Assembly: GCA_008011715.2 (NCBI GenBank)
Contig: CP136508.1
Location: 2,232,001-2,296,000 of the forward strand
Direction: 5' to 3'
Origin: [Empedobacter] haloabium
GTDB taxonomy: Bacteria; Pseudomonadota; Gammaproteobacteria; Burkholderiales; Burkholderiaceae_D
DNA length: 64,000 nucleotides
Position 1 is the stretch's first letter; the number at the start of each line of letters is the position of its first letter. Made by a program: the position numbers and the translations under genes. Below, one piece after another: positions 18,839 through 28,444 of the stretch. Below the pieces are notes generated by a model. It saw nothing but the letters and a program-made list of their open reading frames with translations. It searched no databases and had not been told where the DNA came from.

Positions 18839-19357
18839 TCACAAAAGTGGTCGAACGCGCGCCAGGATCTGTCGCCGTGCGACCAGTCCTGCGATGGCAT
18901 AGCGCGAGTCGAAGCTGTCCGCATGCGTGCCGACGACGTAGAAGAACCCTGGCGGGATGGTGCCGGGCGATATCGGCTGCAGCGCCATCCGCGTTGAAGT
19001 CTGGCGCTTCGCATATCCGACTGGCCGGCCATTGACCAGGACCTGGCGCCCGACGACACTGACGGTGTCGCCCTGGATGCCGACGATCCGCTTGAACAGC
19101 GCTTGCCGGCGCAAACCTGGAAAGTACGCAACAGCCCTACCGTCGCACGCATAGATTATGTAGTCGCCGCGATGTAGTTCTGTGACCGAGTAGTCGGCGA
19201 GCACGATCATGAATGGCAGGCTGGGGCTGAAATTGAACAGGACGGGCAACCGTGGCATGGGATCCGCAAACAGCCTGACTAGCGCGAATGCCCAGGCGAT
19301 GAGCATGGCAAGGAATGCCACCCAGGAGTTCCGGGCGTGTGTAAGCAGGGCCTTCAT
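18839..19357 (-). CDS. S26 signal-peptidase-like conjugal protein (TraF-type)
   Basis: 172 residues: one membrane segment (FLAMLIAWAFALVRLFA) and an S26 domain. The serine lies in NFSPSLPFMIV and the general base in ALFKRIVG, matching signal peptidase I geometry; GRPVGY and the late GTHADSFDSRYAIAG are also typical. Homologues in IncP and SXT-type systems mature pilins or transfer proteins. It lies between trbI and traW; start ATG 19357 overlaps the trbI stop. Confidence 0.88.
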   Translation of the reverse strand: MKALLTHARNSWVAFLAMLIAWAFALVRLFADPMPRLPVLFNFSPSLPFMIVLADYSVTELHRGDYIIYACDGRAVAYFPGLRRQALFKRIVGIQGDTVSVVGRQVLVNGRPVGYAKRQTSTRMALQPISPGTIPPGFFYVVGTHADSFDSRYAIAGLVARRQILARVRPLL

Positions 19358-19710
19358 TGCTGTCCCATCCTCTTCCTGAGTTCTGGCGTCAGGTCCACCA
19401 GGTGGGGCGGCGTGCCGATGAGGGCAGTGCGCTCGATCACGACGCAACGACAATGTGCGGCGATCTGTTCCAGCGCTGCAGGGAACGCGCTCGCGAATCG
19501 CTGCGCGTCCGCCGAAATCCGTTCCCGCTGCTGGGACGACATTTCGCTTGTCATCAATGCGGCCAGCCTTTCTTCCTCAGCTCGGAACACGGCCAGCGTG
19601 TCGACCACGCCGATGGTACGGGCGGGACGCGCCACGAGGGTGTCATACGCTGCCAGCAGTCCGGCACTGCACGCAAGCGACGCGGCAATGCAGGTAAGGT
19701 GCGCATTCAT
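19354..19710 (-). CDS. trbI: Type-F conjugal transfer protein TrbI
   Basis: 118 residues with an N-terminal membrane anchor or signal (LTCIAASLACSAGLLAAYD), then the VVDTLAVFRAEEERLAALM segment and a short helical domain, as in F-type TrbI. In F it affects pilus length. ATG 19710 overlaps the traC stop and has AAGGGG upstream. Confidence 0.8.
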   Translation of the reverse strand: MNAHLTCIAASLACSAGLLAAYDTLVARPARTIGVVDTLAVFRAEEERLAALMTSEMSSQQRERISADAQRFASAFPAALEQIAAHCRCVVIERTALIGTPPHLVDLTPELRKRMGQQ

Positions 19711-22277
19711 GCCAGGCCCCTTTGCAGCAGCAGTTGCTCGATTGCCTCGTCGATGGAATGGCCTTGCCGTCGCAGCTCGTCGATCGGCTTGTTGTCCTCG
19801 AGCCGGTTGGAGAAAAGAAGGTGCGTGGCGGGATCGAGCACCAGGCGCATTATGCCTTCGCCAACCGGCGAGGACACGTACATCTCGGAATAGGCGCCGT
19901 CTTCTTTTCGCAGCGAGTTGAGAAGACGCTTCTTTGCCTCGTCGATGCAAAGCCGCTTCTTTTCCGCCAGCAGATTGATGGACTCCGGCTTCTGCCGCAG
20001 TAGGAAAATCCAGTCCGCGCATTTGAATGCGGCCTCCATCTGTACCGAGCCATAGTAGTCATCGCCATCTTGGGTCGCAGTCACGAGCCCGCCGCCGTAT
20101 TTGCGGGCCCGTCTCGAAGCCTCGTCCAGTACGGCAGCCAGCACCGGGTCGTCCTGCCCTGTGTCGGCGAGCTGCTGCTTCAGCTCGTCGACGATCAAGA
20201 GCTTCTTTGAATTCCGTGTCAGGTACATCTGGCCGGTGATCTGGTACAGCAGCAGTATGCTGGCGACCACCTGCAAGTCGGGCTTGCGCTTGAGCCATTC
20301 GGTTTCGATCACGACGAGTGGGTTGGACAGGTCGATATTGTTGCGACCTTCGAAGAACCGCTCGTACTGGCCGCCGCGGCAGAATGGATTCAACATGACC
20401 GCCAGGTCGCGCACCCGCTGGTCGCTCTCGATGCCCAGCTCCCTGATCGTTCCGCTGACGAGTCGGTCGCGCAGCGCCGTGACCGTCATGTCCCGCCCGT
20501 ATTGCGACCACAGCGACAGGATCGTCTTCGAGATTGCCTTGTACTGGACCTCTTCGAGCTGACGCGTGCGCGAGCACATCTTCGAGATCGCCGGCACGAG
20601 CATGTCCATGTCCTCATGGATGTCGATGACGTGCGTGAAGGGATTCAGGTTCGGATTGGCGTCCGGGCAGAACTCCACGAAGCAGCCATTGGCCTTGCGA
20701 CACAGCTTCTCCGTGGATCGGCCCAGATCAAGAAAGCTGACGTGTGCCCCGATCGATAGATAGGCCGATGTCATCTCCTGCAGCAGGGTGGACTTGCCCG
20801 AGCCGGAAGTACCGGCAACCGCGGCGTTGTAGTTACCCTGCTCGTTGTCATACAGGTCCAGCTTGATGACCTGGCCCCGTCGTCCTACCCCTATGAGAAC
20901 TGGCGTTTTGGTGCCACGCCACTCGCCTATGACAGGCGCAAGATGAATGGCGTTCGGCGCGAGCTTGCGCGAGACCCGCCGCATGCGCTTCAGGTCCTCA
21001 TGAAGGCTGGGCGAGAGCGTCATCGGTAGACTAGCGAGGAGTGCTTGCCGGTGCATGTACACGTCGGCGTTCAATGTAAAGCCGCGTGCGCGCCAGATCG
21101 CCTTTGCCGTTTCGGTCGCTGCGGTCATCTGGTCAGGGTGGGTAAATAGACCCAATTGGTGATACATCGATACCAGTGATGCTCCCTCGTCGCTTGCATC
21201 GGCCGCGGCACTCCAATCCTTGCGCTTCCTCTCGACATCCGGCATCACTTTCGCCAGCTTGCTTTCCGCATTCTGGGTCGCGCGCATGTGATTGCCGGTG
21301 ATGGCCGTCTTGACTTCGTTCGCGTCGAGTACGTGCACACCCAGAGTGAGCATGAATGGGCCGTCGAACTGCAGCGCGGGCTGCATCAGGTCGCCGATCA
21401 GGGCGCCCATCCGCCACAGAGGGAACTGTTTCGGGTATGCCTTTACCGATAAGAAGCAGGCGTCAAGTTCGCCGGCGGCGCCCGGCTTGGAGAATCTCAG
21501 CCGGTCGGGAAGCGCCTCCTGCACGGTATCGAAATCGACGATTTGGTCGCGTATCTCGCGCCCCTCGTCGTGCGACTGTGTAGAGCTGGTGCACGTGAAG
21601 AGCCGGTCAGGGTTGGTCAGTGCGGCGCACCAGTTGATCAGGTCATCGGCTGAAAACACAATGTTCGGCATCGATGCGGCCCGCAAAGTCGCCGACATTG
21701 CATCCCGCAGGCAGAGTGCATCGTCGCACTTTCCGCGGTCCTCGGGGGTGCCGTCGACGTTCACGCTGATCAGGAGCCGGAAGTCGCGCACGCCGCAGTA
21801 ATAGCCAGCCGTCAAAGACCTTTGGGTGCCTCGCTGCAAGTGCTCGAAGCGATGCCTTGCCAAGCGACGGTAAAGATTGCTGTTGCGGACGGGGCGGCCA
21901 GTATCACGTGATTTGGTGAACTGGTCTTCGTCCTCGGGCCGCAGATTGGCGTAGTCGACGAGGACATCCCGCACATGCGGCGAACCGAAGAGGTTGATCT
22001 GGATGCCCGTGCCGGCCTTGCAGTTGGCATACAGGCTGGCCAACACGTCGATCATCGCCTGGTCCGCTCCGGACTGCGGCATGGCCTCCAGAACGAAGCC
22101 GAGGCGCCTTCCCGCAAGTCGGAACAGGCCTTCATTTTCCATGTAGGCGAGGTAGGGCAGCCAGGTGCCGAATCGCGTGGGGTCGCCGTCGTCCCCGTGG
22201 GGAAGGCCGACCAGAGAGCGCAGGCCGAATATGGTCTGCGACCAGGTACGGCCGGTTTCGTGCAGAAGTCCAAGCAT
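19707..22277 (-). CDS. traC: Type IV secretion ATPase TraC
   Basis: 856 residues from ATG 22277; length and start (LGLLHETGRTWSQTIFG) fit F-type TraC. The Walker A loop GTSGSGKST is near residue 490 and a Walker B-like KLLIVDELKQQL is further on. This VirB4-class ATPase drives pilus assembly on the cytoplasmic side. The open frame continues 408 bases 5' over traV as a shadow. GGAG lies ten bases upstream of the start. Confidence 0.94.
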   Translation of the reverse strand: MLGLLHETGRTWSQTIFGLRSLVGLPHGDDGDPTRFGTWLPYLAYMENEGLFRLAGRRLGFVLEAMPQSGADQAMIDVLASLYANCKAGTGIQINLFGSPHVRDVLVDYANLRPEDEDQFTKSRDTGRPVRNSNLYRRLARHRFEHLQRGTQRSLTAGYYCGVRDFRLLISVNVDGTPEDRGKCDDALCLRDAMSATLRAASMPNIVFSADDLINWCAALTNPDRLFTCTSSTQSHDEGREIRDQIVDFDTVQEALPDRLRFSKPGAAGELDACFLSVKAYPKQFPLWRMGALIGDLMQPALQFDGPFMLTLGVHVLDANEVKTAITGNHMRATQNAESKLAKVMPDVERKRKDWSAAADASDEGASLVSMYHQLGLFTHPDQMTAATETAKAIWRARGFTLNADVYMHRQALLASLPMTLSPSLHEDLKRMRRVSRKLAPNAIHLAPVIGEWRGTKTPVLIGVGRRGQVIKLDLYDNEQGNYNAAVAGTSGSGKSTLLQEMTSAYLSIGAHVSFLDLGRSTEKLCRKANGCFVEFCPDANPNLNPFTHVIDIHEDMDMLVPAISKMCSRTRQLEEVQYKAISKTILSLWSQYGRDMTVTALRDRLVSGTIRELGIESDQRVRDLAVMLNPFCRGGQYERFFEGRNNIDLSNPLVVIETEWLKRKPDLQVVASILLLYQITGQMYLTRNSKKLLIVDELKQQLADTGQDDPVLAAVLDEASRRARKYGGGLVTATQDGDDYYGSVQMEAAFKCADWIFLLRQKPESINLLAEKKRLCIDEAKKRLLNSLRKEDGAYSEMYVSSPVGEGIMRLVLDPATHLLFSNRLEDNKPIDELRRQGHSIDEAIEQLLLQRGLA

Positions 22278-22290
22278 GGCGCGCGCTCCG

Positions 22291-22857
22291 CTATTTGCCC
22301 GAACTATCGAGCTCTTGCACCTGTGCAGGGCTTGTTGGTAGTTCGTCCCGTGTGATAGCGGGCTCGCCCGACGGCGAGACCGGAGCTTTAGGTGCTGTAG
22401 TAGACGAATGCAGCGACGGCGGCGGCTTGATCCGAGGTGTCCTCGCGCTCTCCCTGCGCTGCACGTGCGCCAGCCGCCACTGCGGCTCCGATACCACGAC
22501 ATAAACAAAGGACTGATCGACCAAGTCTTTGTCTTCGTCCTGCCATGCCTTGATCCAGATACGCAGCTCACGACCGGGGCTGCGCAGGGGCGAAAGCTGA
22601 TTGCCTGCGTCCGTAGTGGGTAACGCAAAATGTGCTGGGTCAGCGATGGTGCCAGCGCGTCCCGCCCTCCCAGAACCGGTCTCATTGCGTTGCGAAGGCA
22701 GCTTGTTCGCTAGCGAGTTGTAGTAAGTTCCGGACAGCGACTCGCAGTGCACACCCTCGGGAGCCTTGCATGCGAACTTGGTCGAACCCCCAAGTCCGGA
22801 AAGATCGCTGCAGGCGGTAAGAGCGGCCAGGACCAACAGTACGCGTGCGCTATTCAT
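22291..22857 (-). CDS. traV: Type IV conjugative lipoprotein TraV
   Basis: 188 residues. The lipobox LTAC gives a lipidated Cys at about residue 16. FACKAPEGVHCESLSGTYY matches the conserved N-terminal region of TraV, with two further cysteines. TraV is the VirB7-like outer-membrane lipoprotein that joins TraK and TraB in the core complex. The start overlaps the dsbC stop. Confidence 0.92.
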   Translation of the reverse strand: MNSARVLLVLAALTACSDLSGLGGSTKFACKAPEGVHCESLSGTYYNSLANKLPSQRNETGSGRAGRAGTIADPAHFALPTTDAGNQLSPLRSPGRELRIWIKAWQDEDKDLVDQSFVYVVVSEPQWRLAHVQRRESARTPRIKPPPSLHSSTTAPKAPVSPSGEPAITRDELPTSPAQVQELDSSGK

Positions 22858-23609
22858 GGTTCACTCCGTCGCGACACGGCCGCGGTTTTCCGAATGGCAG
22901 CAAGGCTTCGCTTAATGTCTGCAGCGGTAGCGAATCCCTCCATGCGCTCGCCTGAAGGCAGAATGATCGTGGGCGTACCCTGAATGCCCATGCGTGCAGC
23001 CAGCTCCTGGTTCCGATCAAGCGGATCGGCGCACCGTCCTGCGGACGACGAAGGTAACTTGCCAAGCATCGCGGCCTGCAGCGAAGCGAGGCGGTCGGAC
23101 GTGCACCACACTTTGCGCGGCAAATCCGCTCCGAGGAAGGGAACCATGAAGCGGTAGATGGTCACGTCGGCGAGCGTTGACAATTCGGCCTCCAGGCGCT
23201 GGCAGAACGGGCAGGCGGGATCGGTGAAGACGACTAGGACATCGGTACCTTTGCCGTGGCGGCTCGCGATCGCATCGCTCAGGGGCAGGTCAGCTATGCC
23301 GAGGGCAGCCTGCTGGGAGCTAGGCCCGAGGCGTACCGCGATGGCACCGGTAAGGTCTTTTCCGTTTAGCGTATCGTACAGGTGCCCGAACAGAAAATAC
23401 CCAGGCTGTTTTGCTGACACGTAAGCCACGCTCGGGCCCATCCTGACTTCATAGAGGCCCGGGATTGGCGAGGGATGAATTGTGTCGAAGCGTGTGGACG
23501 GATGAGCGTGCCGAAGCTTGTCAAGCAGGACGTCCGCTTCTGTGCCCTGTGCGGTTTGGCCGCATACCAGCAGGGCGATGCCGACGGCAATAAAATCAGT
23601 TTTCCTCAT
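22854..23609 (-). CDS. dsbC: DsbC-family thiol:disulfide isomerase
   Basis: 251 residues with a signal peptide, an N-terminal dimerisation-like domain and a thioredoxin domain with the CPFC motif (DPACPFCQRLEAEL, near residue 134). DsbC genes are common in SXT/IncC tra operons between traB and traV, where they help fold cysteine-rich TraN, TraU and TraH. The start overlaps the traB stop by 14 bases, with GGAGGAACAGGA upstream. Confidence 0.92.
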   Translation of the reverse strand: MRKTDFIAVGIALLVCGQTAQGTEADVLLDKLRHAHPSTRFDTIHPSPIPGLYEVRMGPSVAYVSAKQPGYFLFGHLYDTLNGKDLTGAIAVRLGPSSQQAALGIADLPLSDAIASRHGKGTDVLVVFTDPACPFCQRLEAELSTLADVTIYRFMVPFLGADLPRKVWCTSDRLASLQAAMLGKLPSSSAGRCADPLDRNQELAARMGIQGTPTIILPSGERMEGFATAADIKRSLAAIRKTAAVSRRSEP

Positions 23610-24924
23610 GATCCTGTTCCTCCATATCGGCGGTATCGATGTCGTCCACGGCCGGCATGCCGGCTCCCTTGGTGATCGCTACTTCGATCGACCGGCCCGC
23701 ATCCACTTCGATAACGGGGAAGGTCTGCTCTGCCAGGCGGATGTAGTAGTTCGCGAGGTTATCCAGGGCTCGCCCGACGCCACCGGCCATCCCGCGGCGA
23801 AACTGCTCGGCGGTGCCATTCGGTCCGGTCGCGAGTGTGCCAAAAGGGGACGTGGTGTAAGTGGTGCCGCCTTGCGCGAAACCTTGGCCGATGCCGCCGA
23901 CGATGCCCGCTCGCAGCGCATTGGCGAGAATCTGCCCCTGCTTCGTCACAAGCCGGCCGCGTATGCCGAGCTTGCCGTCCTCGCCGAACAGATTGCCCTG
24001 GATCGGGATTTCAAGTGCCGACCCGTCATGCCGTACGCAGGAGAGCGAGACCGTCCTAGCATATACGCGTTCCGAGCTGATGTCGCCATAGCCAGAGGCC
24101 ACCACAAAGCATTCCTTGATTTGCGATCGGAAGCGATTAGGCAGCACGGCGTTGTCGGTGAGCCGCACCAATATTGGCAGGGGATTGCTCTGAGCCTGCC
24201 CGCCGGTTGGGGCATCGATACCGCCGAGCAGGAGCCCCGGTGTGAAGCCGACTGGAAGGAAGCTGTCGATCCTGAGGTCTTTTTCGCCGGTAGCAGACGG
24301 CGCCGGGGAGTCGGCGGCGCCGGGTTTGACCGGTGCACCCTTGGCAGCGGTGTCGGACAGACTTACCTGAACGATCGCTGCGTCCAAGGCGGCCGACGCT
24401 GGGCCGGCCTCAGTCGCAGTACGGATTGCCGGGACGTGGGCGGTGACCGGCGTGGCGGGCGGGAAGGTAGTCACTTGCGTCGGATTATGGTACTCGCCGG
24501 AGGACATAGGCGTCCCCGCGTTTGTCGGTTCGTGCTTGTGGCGATCAGCGGACGCGTTTGACTCACTGGCACCTTCTTCTAGTTGTCTAAGCCGCTTAAG
24601 CAACGCAGCCTCCGTCGCCGCGCGTTCCCTCTCCTTTCGCTGCTGGGCCTCGACGTCGGCCTTGAGGATGGCCACGTCACGGCCCGCAGTCCCAAGCCAG
24701 GCTTCGCGCGGGTCGATCTCCCCCTGAACTTTGATACCGAGGTTGGTGGGCGTAAGCTTGGCGGGCTTTCGTTGTCGGTCCGTCCGCGGCTTGGAGTCGC
24801 CGATGGCGAAAATCATCCATAGAAGGCTGAAGCCCAAGACCAATACGACGCCCAAGTGGATGAACTGTCTGCGCCGGTGGGGCATCTCTTTGTATGCGGA
24901 CCGTAGCCGTGTCATGATGCTCAT
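23596..24924 (-). CDS. traB: Conjugal transfer protein TraB (VirB10-like)
   Basis: 442 residues: a membrane segment near 22-44 (FIHLGVVLVLGFSLLWMIF), a coiled coil near 90-115, a Pro/Ala/Thr-rich linker and the C-terminal VirB10-like domain (FLPVGFTPGLLLGGIDAPTGG, RVYARTVSLSCV). It spans both membranes in the core complex. ATG 24924 overlaps the traK stop; GCGAGG lies upstream. Confidence 0.94.
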   Translation of the reverse strand: MSIMTRLRSAYKEMPHRRRQFIHLGVVLVLGFSLLWMIFAIGDSKPRTDRQRKPAKLTPTNLGIKVQGEIDPREAWLGTAGRDVAILKADVEAQQRKERERAATEAALLKRLRQLEEGASESNASADRHKHEPTNAGTPMSSGEYHNPTQVTTFPPATPVTAHVPAIRTATEAGPASAALDAAIVQVSLSDTAAKGAPVKPGAADSPAPSATGEKDLRIDSFLPVGFTPGLLLGGIDAPTGGQAQSNPLPILVRLTDNAVLPNRFRSQIKECFVVASGYGDISSERVYARTVSLSCVRHDGSALEIPIQGNLFGEDGKLGIRGRLVTKQGQILANALRAGIVGGIGQGFAQGGTTYTTSPFGTLATGPNGTAEQFRRGMAGGVGRALDNLANYYIRLAEQTFPVIEVDAGRSIEVAITKGAGMPAVDDIDTADMEEQDHEEN

Positions 24925-25724
24925 GGCTGCACCTCGCTTCGCACGATGTAGACGGCGGTGGACTCGTATGGTCGCAGGTTATGATTCGCGATAGCGATGG
25001 CGAGTACCTCCGAACCAGTGCGATCGAACTCCTGCTCGGCCAGTGAGAGCGTGGTCTCGCTCGTATTGGTCAGCACATACCGCTCGCCAATCAGATTCCT
25101 TCCTTGATATTTGTTCACCATCCTGAGGGAGGCTTCCTGCCATAGTGGCAGTACCAGATTCACGCTTTCCGAGCGCACATCGTCGGGAGTGCGGTCGCCC
25201 ACCATCGCGCGCATAAAGGTCTTGATCTTCTTGATATAGCTATCGTGACGTGATCGTGTGGCGGATTGAGACGCGGCCGTGCGTCCAGCCAAAGCATCCA
25301 CCAGTACGATGGTGTCGGATGGCACATCGGCCTTGCGCAGTATCAGCGCATAGGTGGCGCGGTTAGTCGAAACAAAGAGATTGATGGGTTTCTTGTCGCG
25401 GCCTTTGACCTGGAGGTAGATCTCGCCCTTCGTCATGTCGCAGGTGACGATTGCCTCGGCGGCAGTTGACACTGCTGCCAGTTGCGCGGTGGCCGCCGCG
25501 CTGGACTCCCGGGGCGCGCCGCACCCGCTCGCCGGATGGACTTTGCCGACCACGCCCGTGATCATGCTGTCTTCGACTCTTATCCGAGTTATTTCACGCA
25601 GCGAGACGACCGCTTCGACCGACAGGCCGTCGTGCACTTCCTTGCGTTGCACGGCGCAGCAGTCAACGCTCGCCATCATCGATGTGGCCAACAGCATCGG
25701 CGCCAGCCAGGCTCGATTTTCCAT
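24921..25724 (-). CDS. traK: Conjugal transfer protein TraK (VirB9-like secretin)
   Basis: 267 residues with a signal sequence and a mostly beta-rich body; LVNKYQGRNLIGERYVLTN-like spacing and the closing YESTAVYIV fit F-type TraK. It forms the outer-membrane ring with TraV and TraB. The start overlaps the traE end by 62 bases, unusually long for this operon; a later Met about nine residues in would shorten it. AAAGGA lies before ATG 25724. Confidence 0.88.
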   Translation of the reverse strand: MENRAWLAPMLLATSMMASVDCCAVQRKEVHDGLSVEAVVSLREITRIRVEDSMITGVVGKVHPASGCGAPRESSAAATAQLAAVSTAAEAIVTCDMTKGEIYLQVKGRDKKPINLFVSTNRATYALILRKADVPSDTIVLVDALAGRTAASQSATRSRHDSYIKKIKTFMRAMVGDRTPDDVRSESVNLVLPLWQEASLRMVNKYQGRNLIGERYVLTNTSETTLSLAEQEFDRTGSEVLAIAIANHNLRPYESTAVYIVRSEVQP

Positions 25725-26280
25725 GGTCCTTTACCTCCTCAAATCCGGTCAGGTGCAGCCTGCCTCCGTTGCTGGCGAAGGTCGCCTCGTAGGTCTTCGG
25801 AACCGGTGGTGTGTCTTGTCCGTTGATCTGCGTGCGGAGCAGTCCTATGATCCTGACGCGCTGGTGCTCTTCGTCGGGTACCAGCTGCCTGGGAAGAAAG
25901 TAGGTGCTGGCATTCAGCCTCTTCAACCGCGCCGCCTCGATTTCCTGGCGCTGCTTCAATTTGCCGACCAGGTCAGGTGCGACGAAGCCGAGGAGCGCAT
26001 TCTTCTTCCAGTCCAGTGACGAGGGGGCCACGTCAAGAATCAACCAGGCAACATAGCCACCCATCTGCTCCAGGTAGGCGTTACTGTACTTGTCACCCTT
26101 CACGGAAAATGGCCCAGTCAGATTAGGCGGGGACACAATCGTCCGCTCGGTTCCGATGACATGGTAGAGCGCCGACAGCGCGAGCAGTAGGGCCGCCGAG
26201 AGCATGCCTATCACGGTGGATCGGCTCCGAATCGCGCGGCGCAGATCCGACAGCGTCGCTTCGTAGTCATCATTTCTCAT
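25663..26280 (-). CDS. traE: Conjugal transfer protein TraE (VirB5/8-like)
   Basis: 205 residues from ATG 26280 with GGGG upstream. A single membrane segment (STVIGMLSAALLLALSALYHV) is followed by TVVSPPNLTGPF-like and YLEQMGGYVAWLILDVAPSS sequences characteristic of TraE. Inner-membrane pilus assembly component. The C-terminus overlaps traK. Confidence 0.92.
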   Translation of the reverse strand: MRNDDYEATLSDLRRAIRSRSTVIGMLSAALLLALSALYHVIGTERTIVSPPNLTGPFSVKGDKYSNAYLEQMGGYVAWLILDVAPSSLDWKKNALLGFVAPDLVGKLKQRQEIEAARLKRLNASTYFLPRQLVPDEEHQRVRIIGLLRTQINGQDTPPVPKTYEATFASNGGRLHLTGFEEVKDHGKSSLAGADAVGHIDDGER

Positions 26281-26291
26281 GCTGCACCCCG

Positions 26292-26594
26292 CTAGCCGAT
26301 CATGCGCAGGATGTGCGCAGGTGGCGTCACCCGCAGCGCCGTCAAAGGAAGCGGAGGCAGCATCCAATACATCCAGTGGATGGCATAGGCGTGATGCTTG
26401 TCCGCCTTTACTTTGTTCAGTTTCCTGCTGAGATAAATCCCCCCGGCCAGGCAGGCGCCGAATGCTAGGTAGTTACCCGCAAGCCAGCCGAGAAACAGCG
26501 CCAGCATGACTGGCGCGGCGACATCGACGTCCCACAGGCCGATCTTCCATTGGTCGTCGAGCCGGCGTGGAATATATGTATCGTCGTCGGACAT
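26292..26594 (-). CDS. traL: Conjugal transfer protein TraL
   Basis: 100 residues. IPRRLDDQWKIGLWDVDVA followed by two membrane segments matches F-type TraL (VirB3-like), needed early in pilus assembly. GGTGGAG precedes ATG 26594. It sits between traA and traE as in all F-type operons. Confidence 0.93.
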   Translation of the reverse strand: MSDDDTYIPRRLDDQWKIGLWDVDVAAPVMLALFLGWLAGNYLAFGACLAGGIYLSRKLNKVKADKHHAYAIHWMYWMLPPLPLTALRVTPPAHILRMIG

Positions 26595-26614
26595 GCTTGC
26601 TCCACCAGGATCGG

Positions 26615-26971
26615 TCAGATCACCGCGCCGAGGATAGCCCCGCCCATTACCAGTCCGACAGAACCGAAAATCGCCATGCCGATGTAGTAGAGGACCGGGC
26701 TAAAGTTGCGCAACGCCGCCAAGGAAATGAAGGCAACGGCGAAGCCGATGAATCCAACGAGCGCCTTCAGGCCGGGCGTGAGCTCCGCCAGTTTTGTTAA
26801 GGCGGACAGGAGCGGGCCTTCCAGGCCTGTGAATGCTTCCAGGTCTACCGCAAGCGCGGTGCCCGTCATAAGGCTTGCGAATAGTACGACTGCCGCTCTG
26901 TTTGTGACCACCGAGCGGCCACAGAAGCGGCAGAGATGGGTAACTGCGGCGGGATTGTTCAAGGTGTTCAT
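26615..26971 (-). CDS. traA: Pilin precursor TraA
   Basis: 118 residues with a long leader ending ALA before VDLEAFTG, predicted to give a mature pilin of about 75 residues with two hydrophobic helices (LVGFIGFAVAFISLAAL and a Gly-rich C-terminal segment), as in F pilin. GTGGAG precedes the ATG. It opens the assembly part of the operon after a gap of about 180 bases that may hold a promoter. Confidence 0.9.
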   Translation of the reverse strand: MNTLNNPAAVTHLCRFCGRSVVTNRAAVVLFASLMTGTALAVDLEAFTGLEGPLLSALTKLAELTPGLKALVGFIGFAVAFISLAALRNFSPVLYYIGMAIFGSVGLVMGGAILGAVI

Positions 26972-27149
26972 GCTGGCTCCACGGGGGCTGGAAGATTGGA
27001 AATCGAGCGTCTATTTGGACGATCTGGTGGGCCCCTGGCATGCGCAGCGCGGGCGCGACTGGCGCGAGTGCGCCACGTCTCGCCGGTAGCGATGGCGCGC
27101 GCCCGTGGGCCGCTTCGCGGGCGCTGCCGCTGTCGGGGGGATTGTGTGT

Positions 27150-27800
27150 TCATGGCGAAGGACTGGCACTCGGAAAGGTCAGTTGGATGTCCACGCGTCG
27201 ATCGCGAGAACGCTCGGACGGCCCAGTCTTGCCGGTGCGCTGGCAGCACAGAACCGCGGTATCGATAGCGACAGACGCCAACGGTACGATCGCACGCTCG
27301 CGAAGATAGGTGGCCACACGTGCAGCTCGCAGTTGTGCGATATGTTGGTTGACGCGCGCGGAACCGCTTGCATCCGTTCGCGCAACCACGTTCACTCGTG
27401 CTGCCGGTTTCCCGGTAAGGAACGCATCAATCGAGCGCTGGCGGGCCTCGTCCAGCTGGGTATCACCCGGACGGTAATAGAGTGACAGGTGGGCGGGGGG
27501 AGCAGGTTCAGGCGGATACGTAAGTGCCCAATCGACCCTACTATGCGTTTGCCAGGGTAAGCCCGACTGACTAGATGCTGCGGCCACGATTGACCGCTTA
27601 GTCGTCGGTAGGGGGCAAGTGGGCTTTCGACAGATCGCGAAGCGCGCACTCGAACCAAAACCCGTCTGGACGATACTGTAGTCATCTCTTACCGGCCGAG
27701 GTGGAGCGGGCGAGTCGTCCGTTCGTAGCCGGTTGAGCGAACATCCGCCCAATTGAGCAAGGGGCGCGATGACGAGGATGGCGGTGAGCAGTGGGTTCAT
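27150..27800 (-). CDS. OmpA-domain lipoprotein in tra operon
   Basis: 216 residues with a lipobox (QLGGC, Cys near 20) and a C-terminal OmpA-like peptidoglycan-binding domain (LYYRPGDTQLDEARQRSIDAF, ARTDASGSARVNQHIAQLRAARVATYL). It would tie the transfer machinery to the cell wall. The start overlaps the transglycosylase stop. Confidence 0.82.
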   Translation of the reverse strand: MNPLLTAILVIAPLAQLGGCSLNRLRTDDSPAPPRPVRDDYSIVQTGFGSSARFAICRKPTCPLPTTKRSIVAAASSQSGLPWQTHSRVDWALTYPPEPAPPAHLSLYYRPGDTQLDEARQRSIDAFLTGKPAARVNVVARTDASGSARVNQHIAQLRAARVATYLRERAIVPLASVAIDTAVLCCQRTGKTGPSERSRDRRVDIQLTFPSASPSP

Positions 27801-28333
27801 CGCAGGCTCATGATCGATGCAGGTGATTCGATGGTATTGGCGCGAGCCCTAGCCGTGCTGGCGATGTGGCGTGGGCCGCCTGCGTTTGCGTGCTTGCCCA
27901 TGGCTCGATAGACACGCCAGGCGTACGCTGCTCGCGCTGCGCGACATTCGTCGCCCTTGAGCCGTGTGCATGAAACGCAATATGCACCGACGGCTTCCCA
28001 AGTCATGCCGTGCCGGGCGATCTTTTCACGAAGTATCCGCGCACCGGCCCGCAAGTTGATGCATGCATCGAACAGATCCGATTCCGAGACGCCGAGGTTG
28101 CGCAGCACCCGGGGAGCGGTGTTGATACCGACGAGTCCGATGTCGCGTGTGCCCGTCTTGTGCCTGTGCGTGTCGTTGACGGCGCTCGGATTCATGGACG
28201 ATTCTGTCCAGGCGATCGCCTGTAGCAGTTCGACGGTAACACCGCCTTCGATTGCGGCGAGATGCCAGCATGGGGCCGACGCGTGCGCGTGCAGAGCGAC
28301 AGGGGCGAGAAGCAGGGCGAGCAAGATTCGCAT
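27797..28333 (-). CDS. Lytic transglycosylase (VirB1-like)
   Basis: 178 residues with a signal peptide and an SLT domain: the catalytic Glu is in LLQAIAWTESSMNPSAVN and the later motif GLVGINTAPRVL and GARILREKI complete the fold. Such enzymes open peptidoglycan for the transfer channel. It is followed by the OmpA-like gene. No strong ribosome site was seen. Confidence 0.88.
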   Translation of the reverse strand: MRILLALLLAPVALHAHASAPCWHLAAIEGGVTVELLQAIAWTESSMNPSAVNDTHRHKTGTRDIGLVGINTAPRVLRNLGVSESDLFDACINLRAGARILREKIARHGMTWEAVGAYCVSCTRLKGDECRAARAAYAWRVYRAMGKHANAGGPRHIASTARARANTIESPASIMSLR

Positions 28334-28444
28334 GACGAACGGTTAACCCGAGAGCGGCGACGAAGCCGCGTTCACCCGCAGTTGGCGGGACACTGGTCAA
28401 ACGGGTGTGGCGGGCGGCGCGAGCGGTCGGCCAATTGTTCGGGT

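Noticed and set aside
19707..22685. 992-codon open frame for traC
   Set aside because: The first 136 codons are antisense-like, Arg/Ser-rich and overlap traV; TraC length and motifs fit a start at 22277.
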